A DNA stretch of 64,000 bases from Actinoplanes cyaneus (GTDB lineage: Bacteria > Actinomycetota > Actinomycetes > Mycobacteriales > Micromonosporaceae): the NCBI RefSeq assembly GCF_016862095.1, contig NZ_BOMH01000002.1:248001-312000 (forward strand), in the 5' to 3' direction. The notes below the pieces were generated by a model. It was not told where the DNA came from. It was given only the letters and a program-made list of their open reading frames with translations, and made no database searches. Shown here in pieces: positions 55,675-64,000 of the stretch (position 1 is the stretch's first letter; each line of letters opens with the position of its first letter). Position numbers and translations under genes: made by a program.

Positions 55675-55698
55675 GGCGGCGGGATTGCTCCCGCCGCC
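55675..55698. terminator. GC hairpin after the minisatellite
   Basis: GGCGGCGGGA-TTGC-TCCCGCCGCC, a perfect 10-bp stem with a 4-base loop. Confidence 0.6.
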
Positions 55699-56449
55699 GC
55701 CTCCTGTCCCGGCCTGGTGGGCCCTGATCCGCCGAGCGCCCGGAGAGTTGGGGGGCAAATCCCGGGCGGGTCGTCCATGGGCACCGGTGCAGCGGCCGCC
55801 GGATAACTGGGGGGGCGACGACCGCTCGGCCGGGGGGCTCGTGGGCTGTGCTGCCCGCCGCGGACCCGTGGGCCGTGGCAGGGCGGCCGGTCCGCAGTGG
55901 ATCTGGCCGCTCACCAACCGTGCCAGGCCGGACCCCCATGATCCGCGGAACGCAAGGGTGTCCTTCGCCACGTTCCGTCACCTGTTCAGGGTCACCCGCA
56001 AGTCCTTGGCTTTCCTGAAATGGACCTTAAGTAATGCTTAAATCGAACGTCCCGCCGTAACCGGAAAGCAATCATCCGGGTTGATGGGAACGAGTTCCGG
56101 CGCGCCTTCCGGGCCCCCGCCGAAATCCCGGCATAGTGACTGCTCACAACATTGAACCGGGAGCCGTCGGCGGACGTATCTCTCTTCGACCGAGCACACC
56201 CGGCGGGCTGCGGCGCCGGGCCGGTCACCGCTCGCGGCACCTGCGCGAGTCCGGTAAGGGGGACCCGCAGGGCGGTGGCGCACCACGCAAATCCGTGATT
56301 AACCTTCCACATCCACCACGTGGCGGCGGGTGATCCGGGTGCGCGAGGGGCGGGCACCGGGGGGCGCGGAGGTGGTCCAGGGTGAGGACGGTGGCACAGA
56401 TGCGGCGATGGGGCGGTGGGAAGTTCCCCAGCCGTAACGGAGCCGCGTC
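55699..56449. other. Noncoding leader region of the giant gene
   Basis: About 750 bp with no convincing gene. It contains plus-strand G-tracts (GGGGGG at about 55751, GGGGGGG at 55810, GGGGGG at 55836) and an AT-rich island 56012-56046 in which TTAAG-TAATG-CTTAA (56027-56041) is an inverted repeat. The island is a likely control site or promoter for the gene starting at 56450. Confidence 0.5.
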
Positions 56450-59400
56450 ATGAGCTTCGAGGACGACGAGTACTGGGACGAGGAGTACAACGAATACTCC
56501 TTCATGCCGAAGTACGCCGTGGCTCAGGAGCGCCATTTCGAGAAACGGACGGCGCCCGATCCGGTCATTCCCACGCGACGCCCTGCGGAGGGTGACAAAC
56601 CGGCTGCGCGGCGTTCCGGCCGTAACGGGGAGAAACCGGCCGTCGCGTTCGACGACAAGCGTCCGAGCTGGCTCGACGACCCGAACTTCGTCCCGATCGA
56701 CACGTCGGTCGACAACCTGTCCGGGAACTACTTCGACGACGTCGACTTCAACCGTCCCGAACTCGGGATGGACTTCGACAAACCGGACTTCCCGATCGTC
56801 GACCCGGCCGCCCTGCAGAACCCGGAACGCCAGCGGCGCCGGCCACAGCCCGACGGACGCCCGGCCGGCCGGTACGGCGCGCGCCGCCACGACGACCTCA
56901 CCGACGACCGCGGGCGCGCCCGGGACGATCGCCGCGACGACTCCCGCGGGCGGCACCCCGCGGAGCGGCGCGACGAACGCTGGGCCGACGACCGGCGCGA
57001 CCCGCGACGCGAGACCGACCGGCGCGACGGCGCCGGCCCGCGCCGGCAGCCCGCCGAGGCCGGCCCGGAGCGGCGACTCCCCGACACCGGGCTCGAGCGA
57101 CGACTTCCCGACGGCGGGCCCGACCGGCGGCTTCCCGACAGCAGCCCGGACCGGCGGCCTCTCGACGGCGGCCCGGACCGACGGCTTCCCGACAGCGGCC
57201 CGGACCGGCGCTGGAGCGAGGACGAGCGTGGCCGGCCCGGCGAGCGGCGTGGCGGTTCGGCGGATCGTCCGGCCGCTCGGCGGGACTACGTCGACGAGCG
57301 CGACTCGCAGCCGTGGCAGGAGGACGACTTCGGGCCGATCCGGCCGCCGGGCGGACGCCGGCCGCGACGCGAGGACGAGGAGCCGCGCCGCGGTCCGACT
57401 GGGCGCCCGGAACGTCCGGCCGCGGCCGGGCGGGCGACGGTCCCGGGCGACGACCGGTACGACGGTCGCGGACGGCCGCAGGACGTGGAGGCCGCTCACG
57501 GCAACGGTCACCTGCGCGACGACGATCTCCTGCGCGGCAGCGATCTCGTGCGCGGCAGCGAGCGGGTCCGTGACGACGAGCTGATCCGGGCCGACGAGTT
57601 GGTCCGTGGCACCGGCCGGGCGCGCGACGAGGACCTGGTCCGCGGCACCGGGCGAGCGCTGAACGACGAACTCGTCCGCGGCACCGGCCTCCCTCGCGAC
57701 GAGGACCTGGTCCGTGGCGGCCGCGGGCACGGCGACGCCGATCGCGAGAGCGTCGACCGGGACGGCTACGGGCGGGACGACCTCGCCGCTGGCCGGGCCC
57801 GGGTCCGGGACGACGAGTCCGCCCGCCGGCAGGGTTGGGACGACGAGCCCGTCGACCTGCAGGCCCGCGAATGGGACAAAGCACCCGCAAACGCGGACTG
57901 GACCGGCGGCGAACGCACACCCGAGGGCTGGGCGGCCGACGAGCAGTCCGCGCATCGGGACGACCGTTCCAGGAGCCGGGACGATCACGACGAGCACCCG
58001 GTCGTGCTGGACGGCGAGTACTACGAGACGCCGGACGAGCCGGCCACGCCCGGATCACCCGGCGACGACAAGCCGCGTGTGCTGCGGCGTGCCGACCCGC
58101 CCGTACAGCCGAAGGTCGTGAGCCGGGCCACGCCGCCGCCCACGCCTCGCGTCATCAAGAACGCGCCGCCGGTGACCCCGCGGGTGGTTGCCGCTCCGCC
58201 ACCGGCCGCTCCGGCCCGGGTGGTCGGCCCGGCCGGGCCTCAGATCCCGGCGGCCGCCGCTGCCACTTCCGCTCCGCCGCCCGGTTCCGCGCCGGGGACG
58301 GCTGAGGTCTCCCTCGATCCGCGTACGGCCATGGCGCCGCACGGCGAGTCGGCTCCTCCGCCAGCTCCGAGCGCTCCCTCGACGGCCGCGAACCGTCCGG
58401 TGTCGGGCACCCCGCAGTCCCCGGGCGCTCCGCAACTCCCCATCGGCCACCAGGCCACCGGCGTTCCGCAGTCTCCGTCGGGCCAGCACTCTCCGGTCGG
58501 CCCGCAGTCCCCGGTGGGCCAGCACTCCCAGGTCGGCCCGCAATCTCCGGTCGGCCAGCACTCCCAGGTCGGCCCGCAGGCCCCGGCCGGCCAGCAGTCC
58601 GCTGGTTTTGCGCAGGCAGCCGGCCCTCAGCAGACGCCGAACGCTCCGCAGGCGCACGAACCAGGCCCGTCACAGGCCGCCGGCATTCCGCAGGAGCCGG
58701 GCCCGTGGCAGTCCGGTCCGCCGCAGGCCGTCCCGCAGCAGCGCACCGGCCGCAGTCCGCGAACCGCGCACGTCTTCCTCGCCGACGGCGACGGCCCGTG
58801 GGCGATCGTCCCGGACGACGTGCCGCCGATGCCTCCGCACCCCACGGGCCGCACGGCGAGCCCGGCCCGCGGCCCCGTTCCGGTCGACGCTCGAGCCCCG
58901 ATGCCGCTGGACGCCCGCGGCCCGATCCCCGTGGACGCCCGTGGCCCGATGCCGGTCGACGCCCGCGGCCCGATGCCGGTCGACCCGCGTGGTCCGATTC
59001 CGGCCGACAGTCGTGGCCCGATCCCCGTCGACGCCCGCGGCCCGGTTCCGGTGGACGGTCGTGGGCCCACAGCGGTCGGCCGACCGACCGTTCCGGCTCC
59101 CGGGGCTGGTCAGACGCCGGTGCAGCCGGGTGTTCCCCGCACGGGTCAGCCCGTCATGCCCCCGCCCGGACTGATCGCACCGCAAGCGGTCACGCCGCGG
59201 CCGGTCGTGCCCCAGACGGCCACGCCTCCCGGACGAGTGCCGCCCCAGCCGGCCGCGCCCCCGCCGGGGCTGGTCGCGCCTCAGCCGGCCGCGCCGCCGC
59301 CAGGGCTGATCGCATCCCAGCCGGCCGTGCAGCCGGGCGCCCCTGTCCCGGGCAATCCGCCGGGGAACACGTGGGATCCGCGCCAGACCCCGCAGGGACG

Positions 59401-61576
59401 GCCGAACTCCCTCGCCGAGCACCAGGAATCCGCACTACCCCGCCGCCCGCGGGGCGACACCGTGCGGCCCGTCTCCCCTGCCGCGCAGTGGGCTCCAGGG
59501 CCCGGCGACGCGCGACCGGTCTCCGCGCCGACCGCACAGTGGGACCAGGGCCGGCCCGCGCCCGCCCCGTTGTGGGACCAGGGCCAGCCGGCAGCGCCGG
59601 ACGCAACACGGCCCGTCTCCTCCCCCGCCGCCCAATGGGGGCAGGGACAACCGCCGACGCCCGACACCGCACGCCCTGTCTCCGCTCCCGCGGGACCGTG
59701 GGGACCGGCCGCGGGCCGGCCGGTGTCGCCCGCCGGCCAGTGGACCCATGCCCAGCCCGGAAACGGGCAGGCTGGACACGCTCAGCCCGCGCACACTCAG
59801 CCCGGACAGCACCGCATCGCGCCGCCGCACGCTCCGGCCGAGACGTCTCAGGCAGCGCAGTTGCAGCCCGGACAGGCTGTCGGCCCGGTCGTTCAGCAAT
59901 CCGGCGCCGGGCATCGCCCTGCAGGCGAGGCGTCGACCGGGCACCCGGGCGCGGCGCACGCGCCGGTGTCGCCGGGCGGGTTCCTCGCCGGTGACGGGCC
60001 GACCGGTGAGCTGCCGCAGGTGGCGCAACCTGAAGACGACGGCTGGGGACCCCGGGCCGGTCAACGGCCGGTCTCACCCGCGCCGGGGCAGGCACCGGCG
60101 GCGACAGCACCGACCACGCCCGCGCAGCCCGCCCCCGCCCAGACGGCGCCAGCACCGACCATGCCCGGGCAACCCGCGCAGCCGCCGACAGCACCGGCCA
60201 CGCCGGGGCAACCCGCGCAGGCACAAACGGCGGCGACAGCACCGACCACGCCGGGGCAGCCCGCGCAGACGGCGACAGCACCGGCCTTCCCCGGGCAAAC
60301 GGCGCAGCCTGTGACAGCACCGGCCTCCCCGGCACAGCCCGCCCCGGGGAAGACCTGGCTGCCCGCCCCACGTCCGGGCGGCACGCCGGTTCCGGAAGCG
60401 CAGGCACCGGCGATCAGCGACGGCCCGTCCCCGGGAAGCGCCTCACCGGCCGACGGGGCGGTCAGCGCCGTCCCGGTGCCGGCGCAGCGCCACCCCGTCG
60501 ACGAGCCGTCGGCGGGCCCTGACGCCGAGCCCGTGCCGTACATGGACCCGGACGGCACGCTGCACAACCTGAAGCCGATCGCCCGCCTCGCGGTGTCCGG
60601 TCCGGATCAGGAGCCGCGGCGTTACTCCGACCCCGCGTTCGGCAGCGGCTGGTTCGTCGCCAAGACCCCCGCGCCGGACGAAGCGCCCAAGACGGCGCCC
60701 GAAGCGGCACCCGAGGAAGGGCCCGAGGCGGCGGCCACGGAGACGACTGAGGGAACGACTCCGGAAGCGGCCGGCGGGAAGACCGCGGCCACGGACGAGC
60801 CGGGCAGTGACCGTACCGCGGAGGGGAAAACCGGGAAGCAGAGCGCGCCGGAGCCCCGGAAGCAGCCGGAAGAGCTCGGGAAGCACCTGCCCCTCTCGGC
60901 CGCCGACCTGGACGCGATCCGCTGGCGCCTGGACGGCGGGACGCTGCGGGAGGTCGTCGACGACCGTGACGCCCTGCGTGAGCTGGGCGAGCGCCTCGAC
61001 GGCCCGCTCGCCGACGAGGCCGACAACATCGTCAAGGCGGGTCTGCTGAGTGTGCGCGCGGAGGTCTACCGCCTGCTCGGGGAGCTGGGGATGGCGGCCG
61101 CCGCGAGCCGGCTGGCGCTGGCGCACGCCGAGTCCGCGAAGGACGAGCAGTCGATGGTGATCGCCCAGGCGGAGCTCGCGCACGTGTTGCGCCTGCGCGG
61201 CGACTGGAGGGAGGCGGACCGGCTCTTCCAGCGGGCGGTGGACTCGGACGTGTCGACGGCGGTGCGCAGCGTGGTGCACGAGAACGCCGGGCGCAGCGCG
61301 TTCGACCAGGGCCGGCACATGGAGGCGCTGGATCACTTCGCGCGGGCGATCCGGCTGGGCGCGTCGGACGACTCGGATCTGGTGGAGCGGGTCGGGGTGT
61401 GCCTCGAGGCGGTCTACATCCACGTGTTGCGGGACGGCTGGGGTCCGTACCCGCGGCGGCCGGAGGAGATCCTGGCGCCGCTGAGCGGCCGGAACGCCGA
61501 CGAGCCGGCCGGGGAGCAGAGCGGCGCGCTGGACGAGACGACCGCCGAGCAAAGGGTCGTCACGAAGCGAGAGTGA
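56450..61576 (+). CDS. Giant low-complexity protein with C-terminal TPR-like domain
   Basis: 1708 residues. N-terminus (1-30) is strongly acidic/aromatic, MSFEDDEYWDEEYNEYSFMP; 60-125 is ordered-looking (RPSWLDDPNFVPIDTSVDNL). Residues 130-560 are Arg/Asp-rich with repeats (DRRLPDxGP, five 27-bp units at 57068-57202; D-LVRGTGRA units at about 355-423). Residues 560-1480 are Pro/Ala/Gln/Gly-rich with distinct arrays (SPVGQHSQVGPQ about 677-715; RGPxPVDA 807-878; PPGLVAPQPAA about 905-960; RPVS-x-AQW about 1005-1100; TPGQPAQ about 1210-1298). Residues 1490-1690 are helical and TPR-like (GDWREADRLFQRAVDSDVST, then GRHMEALDHFARAIRLGASD). No signal or membrane helix. ATG 56450 with weak GGAG. Function unknown; scaffold or interaction hub inferred. 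Confidence 0.9.
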   Translation: MSFEDDEYWDEEYNEYSFMPKYAVAQERHFEKRTAPDPVIPTRRPAEGDKPAARRSGRNGEKPAVAFDDKRPSWLDDPNFVPIDTSVDNLSGNYFDDVDFNRPELGMDFDKPDFPIVDPAALQNPERQRRRPQPDGRPAGRYGARRHDDLTDDRGRARDDRRDDSRGRHPAERRDERWADDRRDPRRETDRRDGAGPRRQPAEAGPERRLPDTGLERRLPDGGPDRRLPDSSPDRRPLDGGPDRRLPDSGPDRRWSEDERGRPGERRGGSADRPAARRDYVDERDSQPWQEDDFGPIRPPGGRRPRREDEEPRRGPTGRPERPAAAGRATVPGDDRYDGRGRPQDVEAAHGNGHLRDDDLLRGSDLVRGSERVRDDELIRADELVRGTGRARDEDLVRGTGRALNDELVRGTGLPRDEDLVRGGRGHGDADRESVDRDGYGRDDLAAGRARVRDDESARRQGWDDEPVDLQAREWDKAPANADWTGGERTPEGWAADEQSAHRDDRSRSRDDHDEHPVVLDGEYYETPDEPATPGSPGDDKPRVLRRADPPVQPKVVSRATPPPTPRVIKNAPPVTPRVVAAPPPAAPARVVGPAGPQIPAAAAATSAPPPGSAPGTAEVSLDPRTAMAPHGESAPPPAPSAPSTAANRPVSGTPQSPGAPQLPIGHQATGVPQSPSGQHSPVGPQSPVGQHSQVGPQSPVGQHSQVGPQAPAGQQSAGFAQAAGPQQTPNAPQAHEPGPSQAAGIPQEPGPWQSGPPQAVPQQRTGRSPRTAHVFLADGDGPWAIVPDDVPPMPPHPTGRTASPARGPVPVDARAPMPLDARGPIPVDARGPMPVDARGPMPVDPRGPIPADSRGPIPVDARGPVPVDGRGPTAVGRPTVPAPGAGQTPVQPGVPRTGQPVMPPPGLIAPQAVTPRPVVPQTATPPGRVPPQPAAPPPGLVAPQPAAPPPGLIASQPAVQPGAPVPGNPPGNTWDPRQTPQGRPNSLAEHQESALPRRPRGDTVRPVSPAAQWAPGPGDARPVSAPTAQWDQGRPAPAPLWDQGQPAAPDATRPVSSPAAQWGQGQPPTPDTARPVSAPAGPWGPAAGRPVSPAGQWTHAQPGNGQAGHAQPAHTQPGQHRIAPPHAPAETSQAAQLQPGQAVGPVVQQSGAGHRPAGEASTGHPGAAHAPVSPGGFLAGDGPTGELPQVAQPEDDGWGPRAGQRPVSPAPGQAPAATAPTTPAQPAPAQTAPAPTMPGQPAQPPTAPATPGQPAQAQTAATAPTTPGQPAQTATAPAFPGQTAQPVTAPASPAQPAPGKTWLPAPRPGGTPVPEAQAPAISDGPSPGSASPADGAVSAVPVPAQRHPVDEPSAGPDAEPVPYMDPDGTLHNLKPIARLAVSGPDQEPRRYSDPAFGSGWFVAKTPAPDEAPKTAPEAAPEEGPEAAATETTEGTTPEAAGGKTAATDEPGSDRTAEGKTGKQSAPEPRKQPEELGKHLPLSAADLDAIRWRLDGGTLREVVDDRDALRELGERLDGPLADEADNIVKAGLLSVRAEVYRLLGELGMAAAASRLALAHAESAKDEQSMVIAQAELAHVLRLRGDWREADRLFQRAVDSDVSTAVRSVVHENAGRSAFDQGRHMEALDHFARAIRLGASDDSDLVERVGVCLEAVYIHVLRDGWGPYPRRPEEILAPLSGRNADEPAGEQSGALDETTAEQRVVTKRE
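58868..59083. repeat. 24-bp in-frame tandem repeat in the giant gene
   Basis: Nine units of 24 bp in phase with the reading frame, each coding an 8-residue unit RGPxPVDx (RGPIPVDA, RGPMPVDA and variants; the last two drift to RGPVPVDG and RGPTAVGR). Units differ mostly by synonymous or conservative changes, showing the protein sequence is kept while DNA drifts. Confidence 0.9.
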
Positions 61577-62576
61577 CCATCGACGTACGGCCTCGTCCGC
61601 CGTCCTTCGCCTGGTAGAGCGCCGCGTCCGCGACCCGTTGCAGGTCCTCGGCGGCGCTCGCGTGGTGCGGCGCGACGCCGATGCCGATGCTGACCTGGGG
61701 TGGCCCTCCGGGCAGGCCGGCGGTGGCGGCGAGCGTGGCGCGGGCGCGCTCGGCGTACCGGAAGGCGCCTTCCGGGCCGCCGCGGAGCAGCACCGCGAAC
61801 TCGTCCCCGCCGAGCCGTGCCACCAGGTGCCGCGTCTCGGCTCCGGCGGCGCGCAGCGCGTCGGCGACGGCCCGCAGCGCCCTGTCGCCGGTTCCGTGTC
61901 CCCAGGTGTCGTTGATGCTCTTGAAGTGGTCGACGTCGATCAGCACGAGCGCGGCCGGGTCGCCGCCTCGCACGGCCTGCCGCACCGCCTCCCGCAGCTC
62001 CTCGTCGAAGGCCCGCCGGTTCGCCGCGCCGGTCAGCGCGTCGGAGCTGGCCTGTTCCTCGAGGACCGCGCGGAGCTGGTCGTTGCGCTGGTTCAGGTTG
62101 ATCACGACCCAGGCGGTCATCACCATGGCGACGGACATGGCGATCCAGTCGGTGAACGCCTGGACCGGCGGCGCGTAGGTGAAGACGACCGAGGCGTGCC
62201 CCGCGGAGATGACGGCCGTGACGAGGTAGGCGACGCGCCGACTCAGGAATCGGGCGGAGTAGAGGAGCGGCCACAGGTAGAACAGCTGGGCGGCGGTGCC
62301 GGCATCCTCGGTGGCGAAGTTCAGCCCGGTCACGACCCCGGCCGTCAGGAACGGGACGAGCAGCCAGAAGTAGGCCGGCAGCGCCTCCGGGCGACGCCAG
62401 CAGACGATGCCGACGACGAGCAGGGCCGCCGCGGTGATCCCGATCGCGGCCAGTTCCGCGGGAGGGGCGCCGAGCTGCATCAGGACACCGGTGACGAGGT
62501 TGTACGGCGCGCCCGCGAGCATCAGATAGGCGACGGCACGGGATGCGCCGTGCTGGTCGCGTAACTGGAACGGCAA
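61560..62576 (-). CDS. Membrane diguanylate cyclase (GGDEF)
   Basis: 338 residues from TTG 62576 with a strong GGAGGAGG site. About five to six membrane helices (20-160), then LTGAANRRAF, ALVLIDVDHFKSINDTWGHG and the intact active site ARLGGDEFAVLL (about 245-256). Makes cyclic-di-GMP. Distinct from the longer protein at 13928 in its sensory part. Its stop overlaps the giant gene's 3' end by 17 bp. Confidence 0.92.
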   Translation of the reverse strand: MPFQLRDQHGASRAVAYLMLAGAPYNLVTGVLMQLGAPPAELAAIGITAAALLVVGIVCWRRPEALPAYFWLLVPFLTAGVVTGLNFATEDAGTAAQLFYLWPLLYSARFLSRRVAYLVTAVISAGHASVVFTYAPPVQAFTDWIAMSVAMVMTAWVVINLNQRNDQLRAVLEEQASSDALTGAANRRAFDEELREAVRQAVRGGDPAALVLIDVDHFKSINDTWGHGTGDRALRAVADALRAAGAETRHLVARLGGDEFAVLLRGGPEGAFRYAERARATLAATAGLPGGPPQVSIGIGVAPHHASAAEDLQRVADAALYQAKDGGRGRTSMVTLAS

Positions 62577-62636
62577 GGCGGTCCTCCTCCGGGTCCCGCC
62601 TGACCCCTTCGGTTCGGTCCGCCGGGATCTGAGCGA

Positions 62637-63515
62637 TCAGGGCCGGTCCCGAGCCGGGACGGCCGGCTCCTCCCGCACGGCCGGCGTGCGGCGCGCGAGC
62701 GTCACGCCGACGCTGGCGAGGGTGACCAGCAGGAGGGCGGCGACCTCGATCGGGCCGAGCCGCTGCCCGAGCACGAGGAGGCCGGCCAGGGCCGCGGCAC
62801 CCGGTTCGAGGCTCATCAGGATGCCGAAGACCCGCGTGGGGATCCGGCGCAGGGCGTTCAGTTCGAGCCCGTACGAGATGACCGACGAGAGCAGCGCGAC
62901 CGCGACCGCCCCGAGCAGCAGGTGCGGGTGGCCGAGGACGGCGCTCGCCCCGGTGAGACCGAACGGGGCCACGATCAGCGCCCCGATCGCGAGCGACACG
63001 GTGAGGCCGCCGGTGCCCGGGATGAGCGCGCCGACCCGGGCGCTGAACACGATGTACGCCGCCCAGCACAGCCCGGCGAGCAGGGCCAGCAGCAGCCCGC
63101 CGATCGGCGCGCCCCCGCCGGAGCGCAGGCCGAGCAGCAGCACCCCGGCACCGGCCAGGGCCGCCCAGAACAGGTCGAGCAGCCGCCGTGTCTGGGCCAG
63201 GGCGAGCAGCAGCGGGCCGAGGAACTCGACGGTGACGGCGGTGCCGAGCGGGACGGACCGCAGGGCGTAGTAGAAGACCAGGTTCATGCTGCCCATCGAC
63301 AGCCCGAGCAGCGCCGCGGCCCGCCAGGCGGCGAACGACCAGGTCCACACCCGGGGCCGGGTGAGCGCGCCGAGGATCAGGGCGGCGATCGCCAGGCGCA
63401 GGAACGTGACCCCGGCCGCGCCGAGGTCGTCGAAGAGGGTCCGGGCGATCGCGCTGCCGAACTGGACCGAGGCGATCGCGGTCAGGACGAGGATCGGCGC
63501 GGGCACCCGCTTCAT
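62637..63515 (-). CDS. EamA-family transporter (RhtA-like)
   Basis: 292 residues, ten hydrophobic helices in two EamA repeats (FGSAIARTLFDDLGAAGVTF; MGSMNLVFYYALRSVPLGTA; WAAYIVFSARVGALIP; LNALRRIPTRVFGILMSLEP). RhtA/EamA proteins export amino acids or metabolites. The ATG at 63515 lies 3 bp after the ABC permease stop, so the two are likely cotranscribed. Confidence 0.9.
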   Translation of the reverse strand: MKRVPAPILVLTAIASVQFGSAIARTLFDDLGAAGVTFLRLAIAALILGALTRPRVWTWSFAAWRAAALLGLSMGSMNLVFYYALRSVPLGTAVTVEFLGPLLLALAQTRRLLDLFWAALAGAGVLLLGLRSGGGAPIGGLLLALLAGLCWAAYIVFSARVGALIPGTGGLTVSLAIGALIVAPFGLTGASAVLGHPHLLLGAVAVALLSSVISYGLELNALRRIPTRVFGILMSLEPGAAALAGLLVLGQRLGPIEVAALLLVTLASVGVTLARRTPAVREEPAVPARDRP

Positions 63516-63518
63516 CTG

Positions 63519-64000
63519 TTACTCCGTTCGCAGGGCCACCACCGGGTCGAGGCGGCCGGCCCGCTGTGCTGGGACGACGCCGAAGATAATGCCGACCGCG
63601 GCGGACACTCCGAAGGCCAGGGCCATGGACCACCAGGTGAGCGCGGCCGGCACCGGGCTGAGCGCGTCCACCAGCAGGGCCGCGCTCGCGCCGAGCAGCA
63701 TGCCGAGCACTCCCCCGGTCGTGGTCAGCAGGACCGCTTCGAGCAGGAACTGGACGCTGATGTCGCGCGGGCGGGCGCCGACCGCCTTGCGCAGGCCGAT
63801 CTCCCTGGTCCGCTCGCGCACCGAGACGAGCATGATGTTGGAGACGCCGACCCCGCCGACCAGCAGGCTGATCCCGGCGATCGCGGCGAGCACCCCGGTC
63901 AGCACGCCGAGGATGTCGCCGAGCACGCCGAGGATCTGCTCCTGGGTGACGGCGCTGAAATCGGTGTCCGGGTGCCGGCCGGTGAGCGCCGCGACGACGT
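63519..64000 (-). CDS. MacB/FtsX-type ABC transporter permease, C-terminal part
   Basis: The 3' 160 codons of a gene that continues past the window end. FSAVTQEQILGVLGDILGVL leads into ISLLVGGVGVSNIMLVSVRE, RTREIGLRKAVGARPRDISV, LLGASAALLVDALSP and IIFGVVPAQRAGRLDPVVAL, the conserved C-terminal half of MacB-type permeases (last three membrane helices of FtsX). Probably works with an ATPase encoded upstream outside the window. Export of a peptide or lipid-like molecule is typical. Confidence 0.92.
   Translation of the reverse strand, partial: VVAALTGRHPDTDFSAVTQEQILGVLGDILGVLTGVLAAIAGISLLVGGVGVSNIMLVSVRERTREIGLRKAVGARPRDISVQFLLEAVLLTTTGGVLGMLLGASAALLVDALSPVPAALTWWSMALAFGVSAAVGIIFGVVPAQRAGRLDPVVALRTE

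Overview
The window is high-GC DNA in which most coding genes use GC-rich third positions, GTG starts are common and GTGA or ATGA stop/start overlaps join neighbouring genes. Gene content points to an actinobacterium: the pgsA-DUF881-sbp-DUF881-gcvH-garA-ftsR-DUF151-MerR block matches, gene for gene, the Rv1822-Rv1830 block that I recall from Mycobacterium tuberculosis, and MptB and MgtA mannosyltransferases, actinobacterial-type GlgA/GlgC and a Zwf are also present. A member of the Micromonosporaceae (Actinoplanes-like) is my best guess; that is inference, with no rRNA or tRNA in the window to test it. I see no transposase, prophage, CRISPR array or antibiotic gene cluster.

Layout. 1-6374 (minus): start of a UvrA-like gene, then the conserved cell-division/central-metabolism block (two MerR regulators, DUF151, GarA, GcvH, two DUF881 proteins around the small basic protein, a CDP-alcohol phosphatidyltransferase). 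6522-18436: a SnoaL-type sigma factor, a maleylpyruvate-isomerase-like protein, an AraC regulator, a VWA/AAA+ pair, PhzF, a membrane GGDEF protein, and a tight ABC-F / unknown / PP2C trio. 18606-27190: TetR/MFS/esterase unit, a secreted protein, then GHL10 glycosidase-glgA divergent from glgC. 27283-35661: AraC, a His-rich/DUF4331/exported-protein operon, a membrane-anchored LPMO, FKBP, and several small envelope proteins. 35738-42689: zwf, a DHH-family protein, a ROK kinase and a DUF1800/DUF1501 pair of Tat-type exported proteins.

42762-49744 is a complete sugar regulon: L-arabinose isomerase, a sugar-binding lipoprotein, the ATPase and the permease, transcribed together from a consensus-like promoter that overlaps a palindrome (TGTTATCGCTAACA); the same palindrome (TGTTATCGATAACA) sits upstream of the adjacent lacI-type repressor gene, so repressor, operators and targets can all be read from the sequence. 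49804-54526 carries DUF2252, a PPOX-like protein and two mannosyltransferases of the lipomannan/glycolipid type. 54718-61576 holds two small unknowns, a tandem-repeat-rich noncoding stretch and a 1708-residue, mostly low-complexity protein with a C-terminal TPR-like domain. The end has a second GGDEF protein, an EamA exporter and the 3' part of a MacB-type ABC permease.

The most unusual signals that the genes do not explain are a family of three long near-perfect hairpins sharing the same ends (7590, 35181, 38615), tandemly duplicated terminator-like repeats at 27146, a 34-bp perfect palindrome at 35073, an 18-bp minisatellite at 55543, and the giant repeat-built protein at 56450.
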